A DNA stretch of 64,000 nt from Ascoidea rubescens DSM 1968 (taxonomy: Eukaryota; Ascomycota; Saccharomycetes; Ascoideales; Ascoideaceae), in contig NW_017962913.1 in the NCBI RefSeq assembly GCF_001661345.1, positions 997,428 to 1,061,427 on the forward strand, given 5' to 3'. Positions 18,753 through 29,562 of this stretch are shown piece by piece; position 1 is the stretch's first letter; each line of letters opens with the position of its first letter. The notes beneath the pieces were generated by a model. That model was not told where the DNA came from, did not search any database, and worked only from the letters and a program-made list of their open reading frames with translations. The translations under genes and the position numbers were made by a program.

Positions 18753-20420
18753 ATGGTTGATGAAACTTCTGATGACTTTTTTTTAAAATTGACATTAATA
18801 TTGCTTCAAAATATTACTGAAAATCCTCTCTCTTTTTCAAAAATTTTGGTCATAATTGTTTCAATTGTGTTTTTGGTTTATATTGTAATAAACTATTTTT
18901 TTGGTGTTGGTCCTTCTACTCCAATTCAAAATTTACCTCAAGTCCCTGGCCTTCCAATTGTTGGTAATTTGCATCAAGTTTTATACAATCCAACTGTCAC
19001 TTACTCAAACTGGGCAAAGAAATATGGTGATGTTTACCAAATTAAACTAGGTAGCGAAAATATTGTTGTTGCCAACTCTTTTGATTCTGTGAAAAGGTTG
19101 TGGCTTGAAACTAGAACTTCTAATAATTCAAGACCCGTCTTATACACCTTTCATAAAGTTGTTTCTTCTTCAAAGGGTTTCACTATTGGCACAACACCCT
19201 TTGGCGAATCTTATAAACGAAAAAAGAAAATAGTTGCTACCTCATTGAACAAAAAAAATGTTGATGATCCTGAAACCTGCAATTTAATGGATTGTGAATC
19301 TCTTTATTTAGTTAGTCGAATTATGAGAGATCTCAGTGATACAAAAACCCAAAAAAACAATGATATCAATGTTTTAAAAGCTGTTCAGGGTTTTGCATTG
19401 AGAATCAGCTTATACAAAACATATGGCTTTTTTATTAACCTTGATGAAAAAAGTGAAAAAAACTGGAATTTATTTGATGAAATTACTTATGTTGAAAATA
19501 ATATTGGAAGGTTAAGATCTCATACTTCCAATTTGCAAGATTATTTGCCGATTTTAAGATATTTTTCTTTAAATTTAAATAACAAAGCAAATGATTTTAG
19601 AAAGAGAAGAGATGTTTATATGAATCAATTCATGGAAGATGCCAAAAAAAGAATTGAAAATGACCAAGACAACTGCATTGATTGTATCGTCTCCAATGTC
19701 TTAAAAAGCACAGATTATTTTAATATATCCAGCGATGAATTAAACAGCATTTGTCTAACAATGGTATCCGCTGGCTTAGATAACACCCCTCTAAACTTCA
19801 ATCATTGCCTAGGTCATTTATCTCAACCTTCCTATGGTTATGATATTCAATCAAAGGCTGTTGATAAAATAATCGAATGCTATGGCGACTTGCAAACTGC
19901 TTGGGATAACGCTCCATATGAATCATTTAAAGTTGATTATATAACTGCTATTGTGCGAGAAACATTGAGATATTTTACAGTTCTTCCTTTGTGTTTACCA
20001 AGAGCAACTACAAAATCAATTTTTTATAAAGGTGCTTTTATTCCTCAAGGCACCATTTTCTTCATGAATGCTTATAGTGCTAACCATGATCCTGAACATT
20101 TTGAAAACCCAGATGAATTTATTCCAGAAAGATGGCTTGATGAATCCGGAAAAATTATTATTAATGGAACTGATCATTTTTCATTTGGTGCTGGAGCAAG
20201 AGCTTGTGTGGGTTCACATTTAGCTACCAAAGAATTATATGTATTATTAATCAGATTTTTGATCATTTTTCAAATGAGAGCACCAGACGACCCTTCAATG
20301 CTAATGGAAACAGATCCAATAAAACTAAATGCAGTTCCAAGTTCTATTGCAATTGAGCCCAGAGAATATTATGTCAAATTAATACCCAGAAACACAGAAA
20401 GTTTCAGCATATTAGATTAA
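18753..20420 (+). CDS. Cytochrome P450, CYP504/phenylacetate-hydroxylase-like
   Basis: 555 residues. One N-terminal membrane anchor (about residues 30-50) is followed by the proline-rich hinge LPQVPGLPIVGNLHQV. P450 motifs: I-helix SAGLDNTPL, K-helix ETLR, PERW in FIPERWLD, and the haem loop FSFGAGARACVG with the axial cysteine. The haem loop, AGLD-type I-helix and general layout resemble fungal CYP504 enzymes, which 2-hydroxylate phenylacetate before homogentisate breakdown. No other gene of that pathway is in the window, so the substrate is an inference. The threonine expected directly after the I-helix Asp is Asn, with Thr one place later. It would sit in the ER membrane and need NADPH-P450 reductase. 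Confidence 0.75.
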   Translation: MVDETSDDFFLKLTLILLQNITENPLSFSKILVIIVSIVFLVYIVINYFFGVGPSTPIQNLPQVPGLPIVGNLHQVLYNPTVTYSNWAKKYGDVYQIKLGSENIVVANSFDSVKRLWLETRTSNNSRPVLYTFHKVVSSSKGFTIGTTPFGESYKRKKKIVATSLNKKNVDDPETCNLMDCESLYLVSRIMRDLSDTKTQKNNDINVLKAVQGFALRISLYKTYGFFINLDEKSEKNWNLFDEITYVENNIGRLRSHTSNLQDYLPILRYFSLNLNNKANDFRKRRDVYMNQFMEDAKKRIENDQDNCIDCIVSNVLKSTDYFNISSDELNSICLTMVSAGLDNTPLNFNHCLGHLSQPSYGYDIQSKAVDKIIECYGDLQTAWDNAPYESFKVDYITAIVRETLRYFTVLPLCLPRATTKSIFYKGAFIPQGTIFFMNAYSANHDPEHFENPDEFIPERWLDESGKIIINGTDHFSFGAGARACVGSHLATKELYVLLIRFLIIFQMRAPDDPSMLMETDPIKLNAVPSSIAIEPREYYVKLIPRNTESFSILD

Positions 20421-21468
20421 ATCATTATTAAATTGACGTTGATTATATTTGAAAGTCCACTGATAAGAAAATATGCAGAGTTCTGTGAAATAATGCAGGT
20501 ATTTTCCGGCACGTGCTTTCTTGTTGCTGAACAGTTGTAACTCTTCCTTCTTTTTCTTCTTTTTCTTCTTTTTCTTCTTTTTCTTCTTTCAATAAGTAAT
20601 TCCTTACAGCTTACAACAGTTTTGTTAATTCAAATTGTTGTCGCTAGAGCTCATTCCTACATCATTAATATATGGTATTTTTATCAATTAAATATCAGGA
20701 AATAAGCCAGTCTAAACTTATTTGTATCATCTTATCGTTCTTATCTACCTCCATATACTTATCTCTTAGATGTGAGTTAGAGTAAGTATTACGAACAAGA
20801 CATAATAAATATTATATGAACTTCTCATACTGTGAGAGTATTTCATGATAGGTATATTCACTAACAATAGTCTATGCAGTTTTTGTAAAAGACCATAAAA
20901 TAATATAGGCAATATATTTAATGAATTTTTTTTGATGTTTTGCTACCAACTCTTGCAAGAAAACAACACCTATTTAGGTAATAGAATAGAGGGTGCTCAA
21001 TTTTGATTTCAGAAACATCTAAATAGAAAACTAATTACTGTTGATTTGATAATGAGTATTTTGAAGATTGCAATTAAGCTATGGAGTATGTTTTCTCCAA
21101 GTATTATGAAATATATATAAAAGTAGAAAATAACGATAGTTTATTGATTAAAAATGAAGAAATAATAACAACAGATTATGAAAAGCCTGAAAAAATTGAA
21201 TTTTTCGAACACATTGAAGATTCTTTTAATAAAATAGGTTTCTTGCTTTTCATAAACAAATTTCAAACATTTGATATAATCGCTAATAAAATGTTTCTCA
21301 AAATAGACCCGTGAACATGGGTAGTACATATTCTTACATCTTGTCAAATTTATTTTATAGAAGAAATTTTACATACAATTGAATTCAATCTCTTCCTTTT
21401 TCTGATATTAGTTGTTATCGAAGTGTAGTTTTAAAAACAGTATAAGTTTTATATTTCCTTGAAAGAAC
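20421..21468. other. 1-kb AT-rich intergenic region upstream of HPM1
   Basis: A 9-bp pyrimidine repeat lies at 20547-20590. The rest is AT-rich. A 77-codon frame at 21081-21314 starts with ATG but is low complexity and has no recognisable motif, so I do not call it. Confidence 0.4.
20547..20590. repeat. 9-bp tandem repeat (TTTTTCTTC)n
   Basis: About five near-perfect copies of a 9-bp pyrimidine unit lie about 130 bases after the P450 stop. Confidence 0.85.
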
Positions 21469-22575
21469 ATGGGATTTACATTCGGTTTTACTGAAGATGA
21501 TTTCAGCGACGATGAAACATTGAAAAACAAAAATATCGAATCAAAACAATTGGATTCAGTTTGTCCATTAGATAATTTTCAAGTCCCAAGTAATCACCAA
21601 CCTAAATTGGAAAGCCTAGAAGAGATTCTTAGATCATTAGCAAATTTGACTATTTCATTTACTACTTCAACTACAATTCAAAACAACATAGTTTATCGAA
21701 GAGAACTATTTGATGTCAAACATCAATTGATGACTGAAGATAATATCGGGAATGATAATGACGAATTCCAGATATTATTAGGAGACACTAATGAAGACTT
21801 GAAAACAAACATCTATGAAGGAGGGTTGAAAAGTTGGGAATGTGCTTTTGACGTAGTTGACAAACTATCAAGTTTTGCAAACATCAATGAATATGACAAA
21901 ATTGTTGAAATAGGCTGTGGAACTGCTTTGCCTTCTTGTTTCTTATTGAAAAAAATAATTGAAGATAAAATTTCCATGAATGATAAACCAGCTCAAAAAA
22001 AGTTAGACCTAATATTGTCAGATTATAATTATTCTGTTTTAAGATTAGTTACAGTCCCCAATTTGATTTTAAGTTGGGCATCAACATTATCTGTTGACAT
22101 TTTGAAATCTTTACAAGAAAATAGAGACCAAGAAAGAGAGCTACAAGCAAATGAAATATTTTTATCACAGAACTTACTTGATACATTTTATGCCAACTTG
22201 AAAAGTAATAACATAACATTGCACCTAGTAAGTGGATCATGGTGTAGAGATTATATTGACATAATCAATGGCGTCAAAACCAAACCTGATGTCACTGACA
22301 ATAAAACATTACTTATTTCTTCAGAAACAATTTACTCACCTACAATGTTGCCCATCATAAGCGAGGTTATTATTGAATTACAAAATTGTGGAAATCAAAA
22401 TAATTTAGCGTTAGTTGCAGCAAAAGATATATATTTTGGTGTTGGTGGAAGTGTGGCTGATTTTATTAATTACTTGGAAGGAAAGATAAGAGATGGAACA
22501 AATATCAAGTATCGTATTGAAAAAATTGATTATAGTGGATTAAAAAGATCGATGATAGAGGTCAATAGTACTTGA
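21469..22575 (+). CDS. HPM1: Protein-histidine N-methyltransferase Hpm1
   Basis: 368 residues, similar to the 377 of S. cerevisiae Hpm1 (YIL110W). The opening MGFTFGFTEDDFSDDE matches the family's SFGFTNNDFDDDE. Family blocks follow: RRELFDVKHQLM, EGGLKSWECAFDVVD, the SAM-binding motif I IVEIGCGTALPS, LVSGSWCRDY, SSETIYSPTMLPII and AAKDIYFGVGGS. In yeast, Hpm1 methylates a histidine (His243) of ribosomal protein Rpl3 and affects 60S assembly and translation. It is convergent with the complex I gene, with about 320 AT-rich bases between them. Confidence 0.93.
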   Translation: MGFTFGFTEDDFSDDETLKNKNIESKQLDSVCPLDNFQVPSNHQPKLESLEEILRSLANLTISFTTSTTIQNNIVYRRELFDVKHQLMTEDNIGNDNDEFQILLGDTNEDLKTNIYEGGLKSWECAFDVVDKLSSFANINEYDKIVEIGCGTALPSCFLLKKIIEDKISMNDKPAQKKLDLILSDYNYSVLRLVTVPNLILSWASTLSVDILKSLQENRDQERELQANEIFLSQNLLDTFYANLKSNNITLHLVSGSWCRDYIDIINGVKTKPDVTDNKTLLISSETIYSPTMLPIISEVIIELQNCGNQNNLALVAAKDIYFGVGGSVADFINYLEGKIRDGTNIKYRIEKIDYSGLKRSMIEVNST

Positions 22576-22892
22576 TTATTTTATATTTATTACCTTATAT
22601 ATGAATATTAATTGAACGAATAATAAAATTTCAATTATAGGAATATTATATAGTAGTTTTGAAAAAAAAAAAAAACATTATTAAAAACACAATAGAGAGT
22701 GGAATCTAAACCGTGAATCTTTGTTTGCATTTATTTTTTCTTTATAACTCAGACAAACTAAATTGTATTTTTCTTTGAATGATTATTACAGAAGAATAAA
22801 GACAAATTGAATAACTTTAAGAAATTTCAAAATAAATTGATGGTTAAATAAGTAAAAAAAAGGGCGTTGCAAGCACAAATATATCAAGTTTC

Positions 22893-23333
22893 TTATTTAG
22901 TTGGATCGTTCTTTTGATAACCCAAATAACCACCAACATTATGATTTGGTAACATTTGCAAATATCTTTCTGCTAAATCTCTGCAATCTTCATAGTGGTT
23001 GACACCACTCACTCTGTAGCATTTTTCCAAGGCTTTTCTTATATTTTTGAAAGCAGCTACCCTGATCCATTGCTCTCTAATCATGGAATATTGAGCCTCT
23101 CTTAATTGAGTTAAATCATTATAGTCGATTTCATCGAATGAAACTAATTTTGGACGAGGGTGATGTTCTACAAGAGTGATATATTAGTATTAAAGAATGT
23201 GAAAGAAAATGCTCAAAAACAATGCTCCTTACCATAAACCATATTGAATATTAAAATTTATTAAAATCTAACTACCTTTGAAGACGTTTTTAATGATTTT
23301 GTTGTTAATGAAGGTATTTCTTTCAAATGACAT
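22893..23333 (-). CDS. Complex I accessory subunit, NDUFB10/NIDM-like (two exons)
   Basis: 110 residues from exon 1 (23276-23333) and exon 2 (22893-23167), joined across a 108-base intron. Exon 1 reads MSFERNTFINNKIIKNVFK and exon 2 continues HHPRPKLVSFDEIDYNDL. The C-terminal part has REQWIRVAAFKNIRKALEKC and VNHYEDCRDLAERYLQML, with the cysteine pair typical of the fungal 12-kDa/PDSW subunit on the intermembrane-space side of the membrane arm. The intron has a TACTAAT branch site 21-27 bases before exon 2 and a TAG acceptor. Its donor, GTAGTT, departs from the GTATGT used elsewhere. This subunit implies a working rotenone-type complex I. Confidence 0.8.
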
Positions 23334-23488
23334 TATCTTTTACTAATAAAAAAATAACGGGATTTTATTGGCTGGCGTTCGAGCTGCAAAATGAGACGCA
23401 ACTTCTCACGCTTTGTTACCCGTTTTGTGTGACACGCATTTTAAGACGAGGTCTAGGTCTAAAGTTCAAGAGAAACAGTTTAATAATA

Positions 23489-23524
23489 TATTAAATTGTA
23501 TTAAATTGTATTAAATTGTATTAA
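23489..23524. repeat. 10-bp tandem repeat (TATTAAATTG)n
   Basis: Three and a half copies lie between CWH43 and the complex I gene. Confidence 0.85.
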
Positions 23525-23613
23525 GAAATGATTATAATGCAAAAATTCTGATAAGGAGAAATAAAGAAAAGAAATAAAAAAATATGTAACACTATGATAA
23601 ATCAATTCATAAA

Positions 23614-26600
23614 TTAATCAAAGTAACGAGGCTCGTTGAAAACATGGTATCTGTGACCTCTAACTCCATCTCCATTGAATACTGAAGGGAATCTCAAGTT
23701 TTCTGGAACTTCGCTTTTATCTATTCTATGATTACTATACAACTCATTCTCATTTTCAAGGTCTTTTGGTGGTAACATAAATTTGCCAATTTGAATTTCG
23801 GTATCTGTGATTGTACTTCTACTAATTCTAGCATAGGCTATTCTTTTAAGTTTTTTGAATAGGATATATTGACACCATCTATCCCAATCACTAGGATCAA
23901 TATCATGCATGCCAGATCTTCTAGAAACATATTTATTATAGTTTCCTTTTTTAGGTTTTGTGACAAGATAACTGAGAAGGACCATTGGTCTATTACTTGA
24001 GCCCATTATATCTCTTACGCCTAAAGCTTGCAATCTTCTGTCTTCAACATCTTCTTCTTGACCACTATGGAAAACCACAACATCAACATATTCACCATAG
24101 ATGTCTAAAGTAGCATGGATTGCAGGAGCGATTTCACCCACTGGACTTGGTAAAAGATGATGAGTTGAATTAATGATAGGGAATTTGGAAAGCAATAGAC
24201 ATCCCCAAGTATGTTTGTTTGGACCTGGACCGAAATCTGTATAATAACCTAAATCTTCGGCGATTTTTTGAGTTAAATCACGATTACCCATGATGATTCT
24301 TTGAGTATCAGTTTCTAACATACCCATTATATCAATTTGAGCATCTTTTAGTAAGTCTCTCATTCTATCTTCTGAAGCCCACAAATCATTATCCAAACCA
24401 AAATGAACAGTCCAAATACCAGTTGTAAAAGTTTTTGTATCAGCGTTCCATGGTACCGGTTTATTGAATGGAAATCTAATAAAAGAAATTAGAAATGAAA
24501 TAGAAGTGAGAATAAAAAGGATCAATTTGAATTTATTAAATATTTTTGCTGATAAAACTCTTATTTGAAGGTTAGTTATAAGACCCTTGACTTGATTTTT
24601 CGAGGAAGATAAACGGGAAGCCAAGACGCCTAAACCGATGAAAAGATGAGCAGAACCAAAAATTATATCTGTTCTTTCTCTTAACAATGGGCCACCAGGA
24701 ACGAAAGCATAGGCAACAGTCCAAACACTTCCTAGCATTAATAGGACGTCCCAAAAAAAGGATAAAAAGAAAACAAGACTAGGATTAAATTTAAAAACAT
24801 TATTGAAAATAGTTGGGGTAATTGCGCAAAGATAAAAGGTGTAAACTAAACCACCGAGATAACCTAACAAGCCTTTAAATAGATATAGAGTCAAAAAACC
24901 GATGGATGAAATGGAATAAAGCTTCCAAGAGTTTAATTTAAATGAAGAAGTTAAACCAAAATAAGTACCGTAAATCATTAGGGATAAAGTTAAGGCACCA
25001 TATGGAACAGGAGTTGGACCTTTAATTGGATAACCTTCCCAAACCCAAGTTATTATGGTACCAGAATCAGATAATAAACCGTGTAACATGAAGATTAGAC
25101 CACCAAAACCAAAGGAAGAAAGAAGTAGAGACTCATTTCCTTGAGCTAAGGAGGTCTTTGGTTTAGGAACAATTGGAGACTTTGAAATTAAATTTTTGTA
25201 TAAAGCTTTATAGTTTGGAGTGAATAAAGAGGCTAAAGAAGCAACTATTAAAGCGGTTTTATTCCAACCACCGATTTTTTGGTTCATAATGGGCCAAACG
25301 GGGTTGTTTGAATAATAAGAGTATTTTGCTATTGAGGATAAGATCAAGCCGATTGTGAAAGTTGTGGAGTAGTATTTTAGTAAATTTTTTTTGTAATATG
25401 TATTACTGATATTGGTGATATTATTTTGATTTTGATTTTTTTTTTGTTTTCCATCAGAAAGATCATTTTGATTTTCAATCTTTTTAAAAGAATCAAAGTT
25501 TGTGGAAGAAATATTACCAATAAACCAAATTTCATTAGCTAAAGAGATTGCAGAGAAAGCGACACCAATTGAGCAAGTTAAAAGTTTATATCTCGGTCTT
25601 TTAACGACGAATGAACCAATACCGATTAAGGAAGATAGGAGTCTAGTTATAAATGAGTAGTTGGCCAAGAATCTTGTTATTGGGGGAATAATCAAGAAAA
25701 TAGGAGCCAAGACACATAAGATACATAGTTCGAAGCCAGAGATACCCATGTGCCATAGGGGGAAGAACCAAATCATAGGTAATAGACATGTTAATATGGA
25801 CCAAAATATAAAAGAGTTGATGATGTTTATTAGGAGGTTAAAATAAGATAGAGGGTTAGAGATGGAATTTGAAATGCAAGATTTGATAGAGCAAGATTGA
25901 GGATTGATTTTGATTGGAGTTGAATCAGGTGAATCAATTGAATCGGATGGGTTAATTGAGGTTGAAAATGGAGGTTGATTGGGGATGGATTTGTTATAAA
26001 TAGTATCATTTTCAATTAATTGGTCAATGTATGAAGATTTTTGGTATTTATTGTGAGTAATTGAGTTGATTGGATGAGGAAATAAAGAGATTTGTAGATC
26101 GTTGAAATCTATAATTGATAAGGAATCAAAAGAGACATCAAGGAAGATTAATAGCCATTCAAAATAAGCATAATAAGAGTAAGCGCCAGGAACTCGATGA
26201 ACTTTGTGTTGGATGTAGAGGTAAATAAGAGGAACAAGAGCTAAGAAGAAAGAGGACGAAACTAGTAATCGTAAGTTTCTTAATTTTGATGGTTTTGGAG
26301 TCAATTTTATGATTGAAATTTCATAGGGTAAAGATAGGACGATGTAGGAAATCATAAAGAAATCATGGGAATCCATGTCATCAGTTGAAGTGATATAAAC
26401 CCAACCACCACAAGTGACTGTTCTTACTATAGCAGATATAGCGGACAAATTGGTTAAAAAGGGCCTGTTCTTGTTGTACAATTTCAAGTAATTTAGGAGA
26501 ATCAATAAGAATCTCGGACCAGCAGTGAGGGCAATTGAAAGCTGGAATATAGCTCTCTCGGGGTATCTGTCACCAATTGTAGCAGAAACACTGGGAAACC

Positions 26601-26875
26601 ATTCTTGAGGATAATGATACCAGGCATTAGATACGATTTTTTGGTAATGCAACAGGCAGCCAATGATAAGGGCGACTATGAAGGAGGAATAGGCAAAGAC
26701 AGCATGGGCGATAGCGACATAGGAAGCATTGATCTAGACAGACAGATAGAGAAAGGTAATTGAGGACAGAAGTTAGTAAACAGTTAATGATTGAAAAAAG
26801 AAGGATTGGTGGATCAAACACAGGATAGCCAGAACATACAGTAAGCAATGGATTAGAAGCCAGTTGGCGATCCAT
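23614..26875 (-). CDS. CWH43: Cwh43, GPI-anchor lipid remodelling protein (two exons)
   Basis: 1051 residues. Exon 1 (26840-26875) codes only MDRQLASNPLLT. Exon 2 (23614-26733) begins INASYVAIAHAVFAYSSF, then HYQKIVSNAWYHYPQEWFP and SVSATIGDRYPERAIFQ, a block also present in S. cerevisiae Cwh43. The 106-base intron has GTATGT, a perfect TACTAAC (26772-26778) and TAG. The N-terminal part is the PGAP2/FRAG1-like multi-pass membrane domain. Many more membrane segments follow. The C-terminal third is an endonuclease/exonuclease/phosphatase-like fold (MGMLETDTQRIIMGNRDL, VVVFHSGQEEDVEDRRLQ). In yeast, Cwh43 swaps the lipid of GPI anchors to ceramide in the ER. The length is slightly above the 953 of S. 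cerevisiae. It is divergent to PGK1. Confidence 0.92.
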
Positions 26876-27713
26876 TGTGAATAGCGAAGTGATCAATGAA
26901 TAGACTAGCAGGCAGTGGTTAAGCAGAAATAACCAACCAGCACAAAAAGAGTATCTCAATGACAGCTCAGTTGGCGAGAACAAATATACAACAAAAGAGC
27001 GATGTGAGGGCTGGGTGGAAGTTCTGCTGCAAATCTGTCGCTGGTGCTTCATATCCAACATAGCAAACCTTGTTTCGGCAGGCACGCCGGGCGGGATCTC
27101 CGCTTCCGAGAGCGGGTAACATGGATCTGAGACCACAGGGCTGGAACAGCTTTACACGTGTGTCGCCAGTTGTGTGGACTCTGTAGTCACGCGCTTGTCA
27201 GGTGGCGGGTGCAGAATCAGCTGATTGCGGAGCGTGCGAATCGGCGGGCTGCGATTGGCTGGCGGGCTGTCCCCGGGCGTGCGAGGAGCTGATTTCCGTG
27301 CACAGCAACAGCTGCCCGTGCGAGCAGTGCTGCTGCTCGAACCAGAGTGCGGTGCGACTAGTGCCACTCCTGTGCGTGCGTGGACTACGCAACGGGTCCA
27401 CCCCGCGGTTCGATAACCGGCCAGAGAACAACTGCAAAGGACCTGCCTGGTGATGTCCCCAACAAAGTGCGATTATATTCTATTCTCTTCAGTCGTCTTC
27501 AATTCTCTTCAATTCTCTTCATTTCTATTCAATTCTCCCCAATTTGTCCTTGGGATTCCTTTATATATCCTTCTTGTCTGCCTCTTCTTTCAATTGCCCT
27601 TTCTACCTCTTTTTCTTTTCTCTTCACGATCAATTAAGTGGTTTTCTTCTCCAGCTTAATTTCTTTCTGATTACTACTCATCTCCCTCTGCACCCTCTAT
27701 ACCCTCTACAACC
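26876..27713. promoter_or_regulatory. Divergent CWH43/PGK1 promoter region with GC-rich block
   Basis: The part 27000-27450 is strongly GC-rich for this genome and has no recognisable gene. After it comes a 10-bp pyrimidine-rich tandem (27495-27537, units like TTCAATTCTC), then a CT-rich leader up to the PGK1 ATG. CT-rich blocks shortly before the start are common in strongly expressed yeast glycolytic genes. I cannot assign individual activator sites with confidence. Confidence 0.5.
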
Positions 27714-28964
27714 ATGTCTCTCTCCAACAAGTTATCCGTCAAAGACTTGGATCTTGCTGACAAAAGGGTCTTTATCAGAGTTGATTTCAATGTCCCATTA
27801 GATGGCAAAACTATAACCAACAACCAAAGAATCGTTGCTGCTTTGCCAACAATTAAATACGTCTTGGATCAAAAGCCAAAGGTCATCGTCTTAGCTTCTC
27901 ATTTAGGCAGACCAAATGGTTCAAGAGTTGATAAATTCTCTTTGGCTCCAGTTGCAACTGAATTGGAATCTTTGTTATCAACAAAAATCACCTTTTTAAA
28001 TGACTCTGTTGGTGAACAAGTCACTCAACAAGTCAACTCTGCTGAACCTGGCTCTATCATCTTATTGGAAAACTTAAGATTTCACGCTGAAGAAGAAGGC
28101 TCCCAAAAGATTGATGGTAAAAAAGTCAAAGCTGACAAAGAGGCTGTTGCTCTCTTTAGAAAACAATTGTCTTCATTAGCCGATGTTTACATCAACGATG
28201 CCTTTGGTACTGCTCACAGAGCTCATTCATCAATGGTTGGTTTCGACTGTTCTCAAAGAGCTGCTGGTTTTTTAATGTCAAAGGAATTAACTTTCTTTGC
28301 AAAGGCCTTGGAAGACCCAGAAAGACCATTTTTGGCCATCCTTGGTGGTGCTAAAGTCTCCGATAAAATTCAATTAATCGATAACTTGTTAGATAAGGTC
28401 AATATCCTTATAGTCGGTGGTGGTATGGCCTTTACTTTCAAGAAAGTCCTTGACGGCATGTCTATCGGTAACTCTCTTTTCGATGAAGATGGTTCAAAGA
28501 CTGTTCCTGATTTAATCAAAAAAGCTAAGAAAAACAACGTCAAAATAGTCTTGCCTGTAGACTTTGTCACTGCTGATTCCTTCTCGAAGGATGCCACCCC
28601 AGGTTACGCAGCTCAAGAAGATGGTATCCCACAAGGTTACATGGGTCTTGATGTCGGTTCAAAATCAAACAAACTATTCGAAGACGCTATTGCTGAAGCC
28701 AAAACTATTGTCTGGAATGGCCCTCCAGGTGTCTTTGAATTCGACTCCTTCGCTGAAGGTACCAAAAAAATGTTAGCCGCTACAATCAAATCTGTTGAAG
28801 CTGGTAATACCGTCATTGTTGGTGGTGGTGACACTGCTACTGTTGCTAAAAAATTCGGCGGTGCTGACAAACTATCCCATATTTCTACTGGTGGTGGTGC
28901 TTCTCTAGAATTATTAGAAGGTAAAGAATTACCAGGTGTCGCTTTCTTATCTGACAAACAATAA
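27714..28964 (+). CDS. PGK1: 3-phosphoglycerate kinase
   Basis: 416 residues, the usual fungal length. Both lobes are intact: the N-terminal phosphoglycerate-binding block [35 protein letters not shown] and [15 protein letters not shown], and the C-terminal nucleotide-binding blocks [37 protein letters not shown] and [13 protein letters not shown]. It converts 1,3-bisphosphoglycerate and ADP to 3-phosphoglycerate and ATP in cytosolic glycolysis. Codon use is strongly biased (AGA for Arg, TTG/TTA for Leu, almost no CTG), as expected for high expression. It is convergent with the AMP-deaminase-like gene, 41 bases apart. Confidence 0.98.
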   Translation: MSLSNKLSVKDLDLADKRVFIRVDFNVPLDGKTITNNQRIVAALPTIKYVLDQKPKVIVLASHLGRPNGSRVDKFSLAPVATELESLLSTKITFLNDSVGEQVTQQVNSAEPGSIILLENLRFHAEEEGSQKIDGKKVKADKEAVALFRKQLSSLADVYINDAFGTAHRAHSSMVGFDCSQRAAGFLMSKELTFFAKALEDPERPFLAILGGAKVSDKIQLIDNLLDKVNILIVGGGMAFTFKKVLDGMSIGNSLFDEDGSKTVPDLIKKAKKNNVKIVLPVDFVTADSFSKDATPGYAAQEDGIPQGYMGLDVGSKSNKLFEDAIAEAKTIVWNGPPGVFEFDSFAEGTKKMLAATIKSVEAGNTVIVGGGDTATVAKKFGGADKLSHISTGGGASLELLEGKELPGVAFLSDKQ

Positions 28965-29005
28965 TTAATTTTATATACTATGAACCCTACTTGGACACAA
29001 TCATC

Positions 29006-29518
29006 CTAAATAAATGACCGATACAAATTATTCAATAATTCATATTCCAACAACAACGTATTCCTTCGATACTCCAATCTAATAATTGGAACATTGCACC
29101 TTAAAACCCCACAATCTGATTCTATATATCGGATGTTCCCATCATACTCATTATAATTATCAATCTCATCTTTCCCAATCTTAATTTGCTCTTCGTCATG
29201 TTTTAAGCTATTAATATACTCTATCCCAACCCAATGTTTCTTAAAGTATCCATCATAATTCGAATTCAAAACTGAATTTCTCGATAATTCACATAAATCA
29301 GCCGAATTTAACTTATATACTGATCCCAATATCGAATAATTCTCTATCAAATATGAATAACTAGTTAGATTTCGTAATAATGGTTTATGTGAACAAATCG
29401 ATACTTTATACCCTTTTTTAAACAACTCTAAAAATTTGTTGTTACCTTCATTTCCAAGATAATAACTTGGCAACAAAATTAAATTTATTTGCTTCAAATA
29501 AATTAAATATTCCATAAA

Positions 29519-29562
<44 letters not shown>

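Noticed and set aside
21081-21314. 77-codon ATG frame upstream of HPM1
   Set aside because: Low-complexity Lys/Ile/Phe composition as expected from AT-rich DNA. No motif and no splice signals that would extend it.
27405-27425. GGTTCGATAACC resembling a tRNA B box
   Set aside because: The flanking bases do not form a T-arm stem and there is no A box or acceptor stem upstream.
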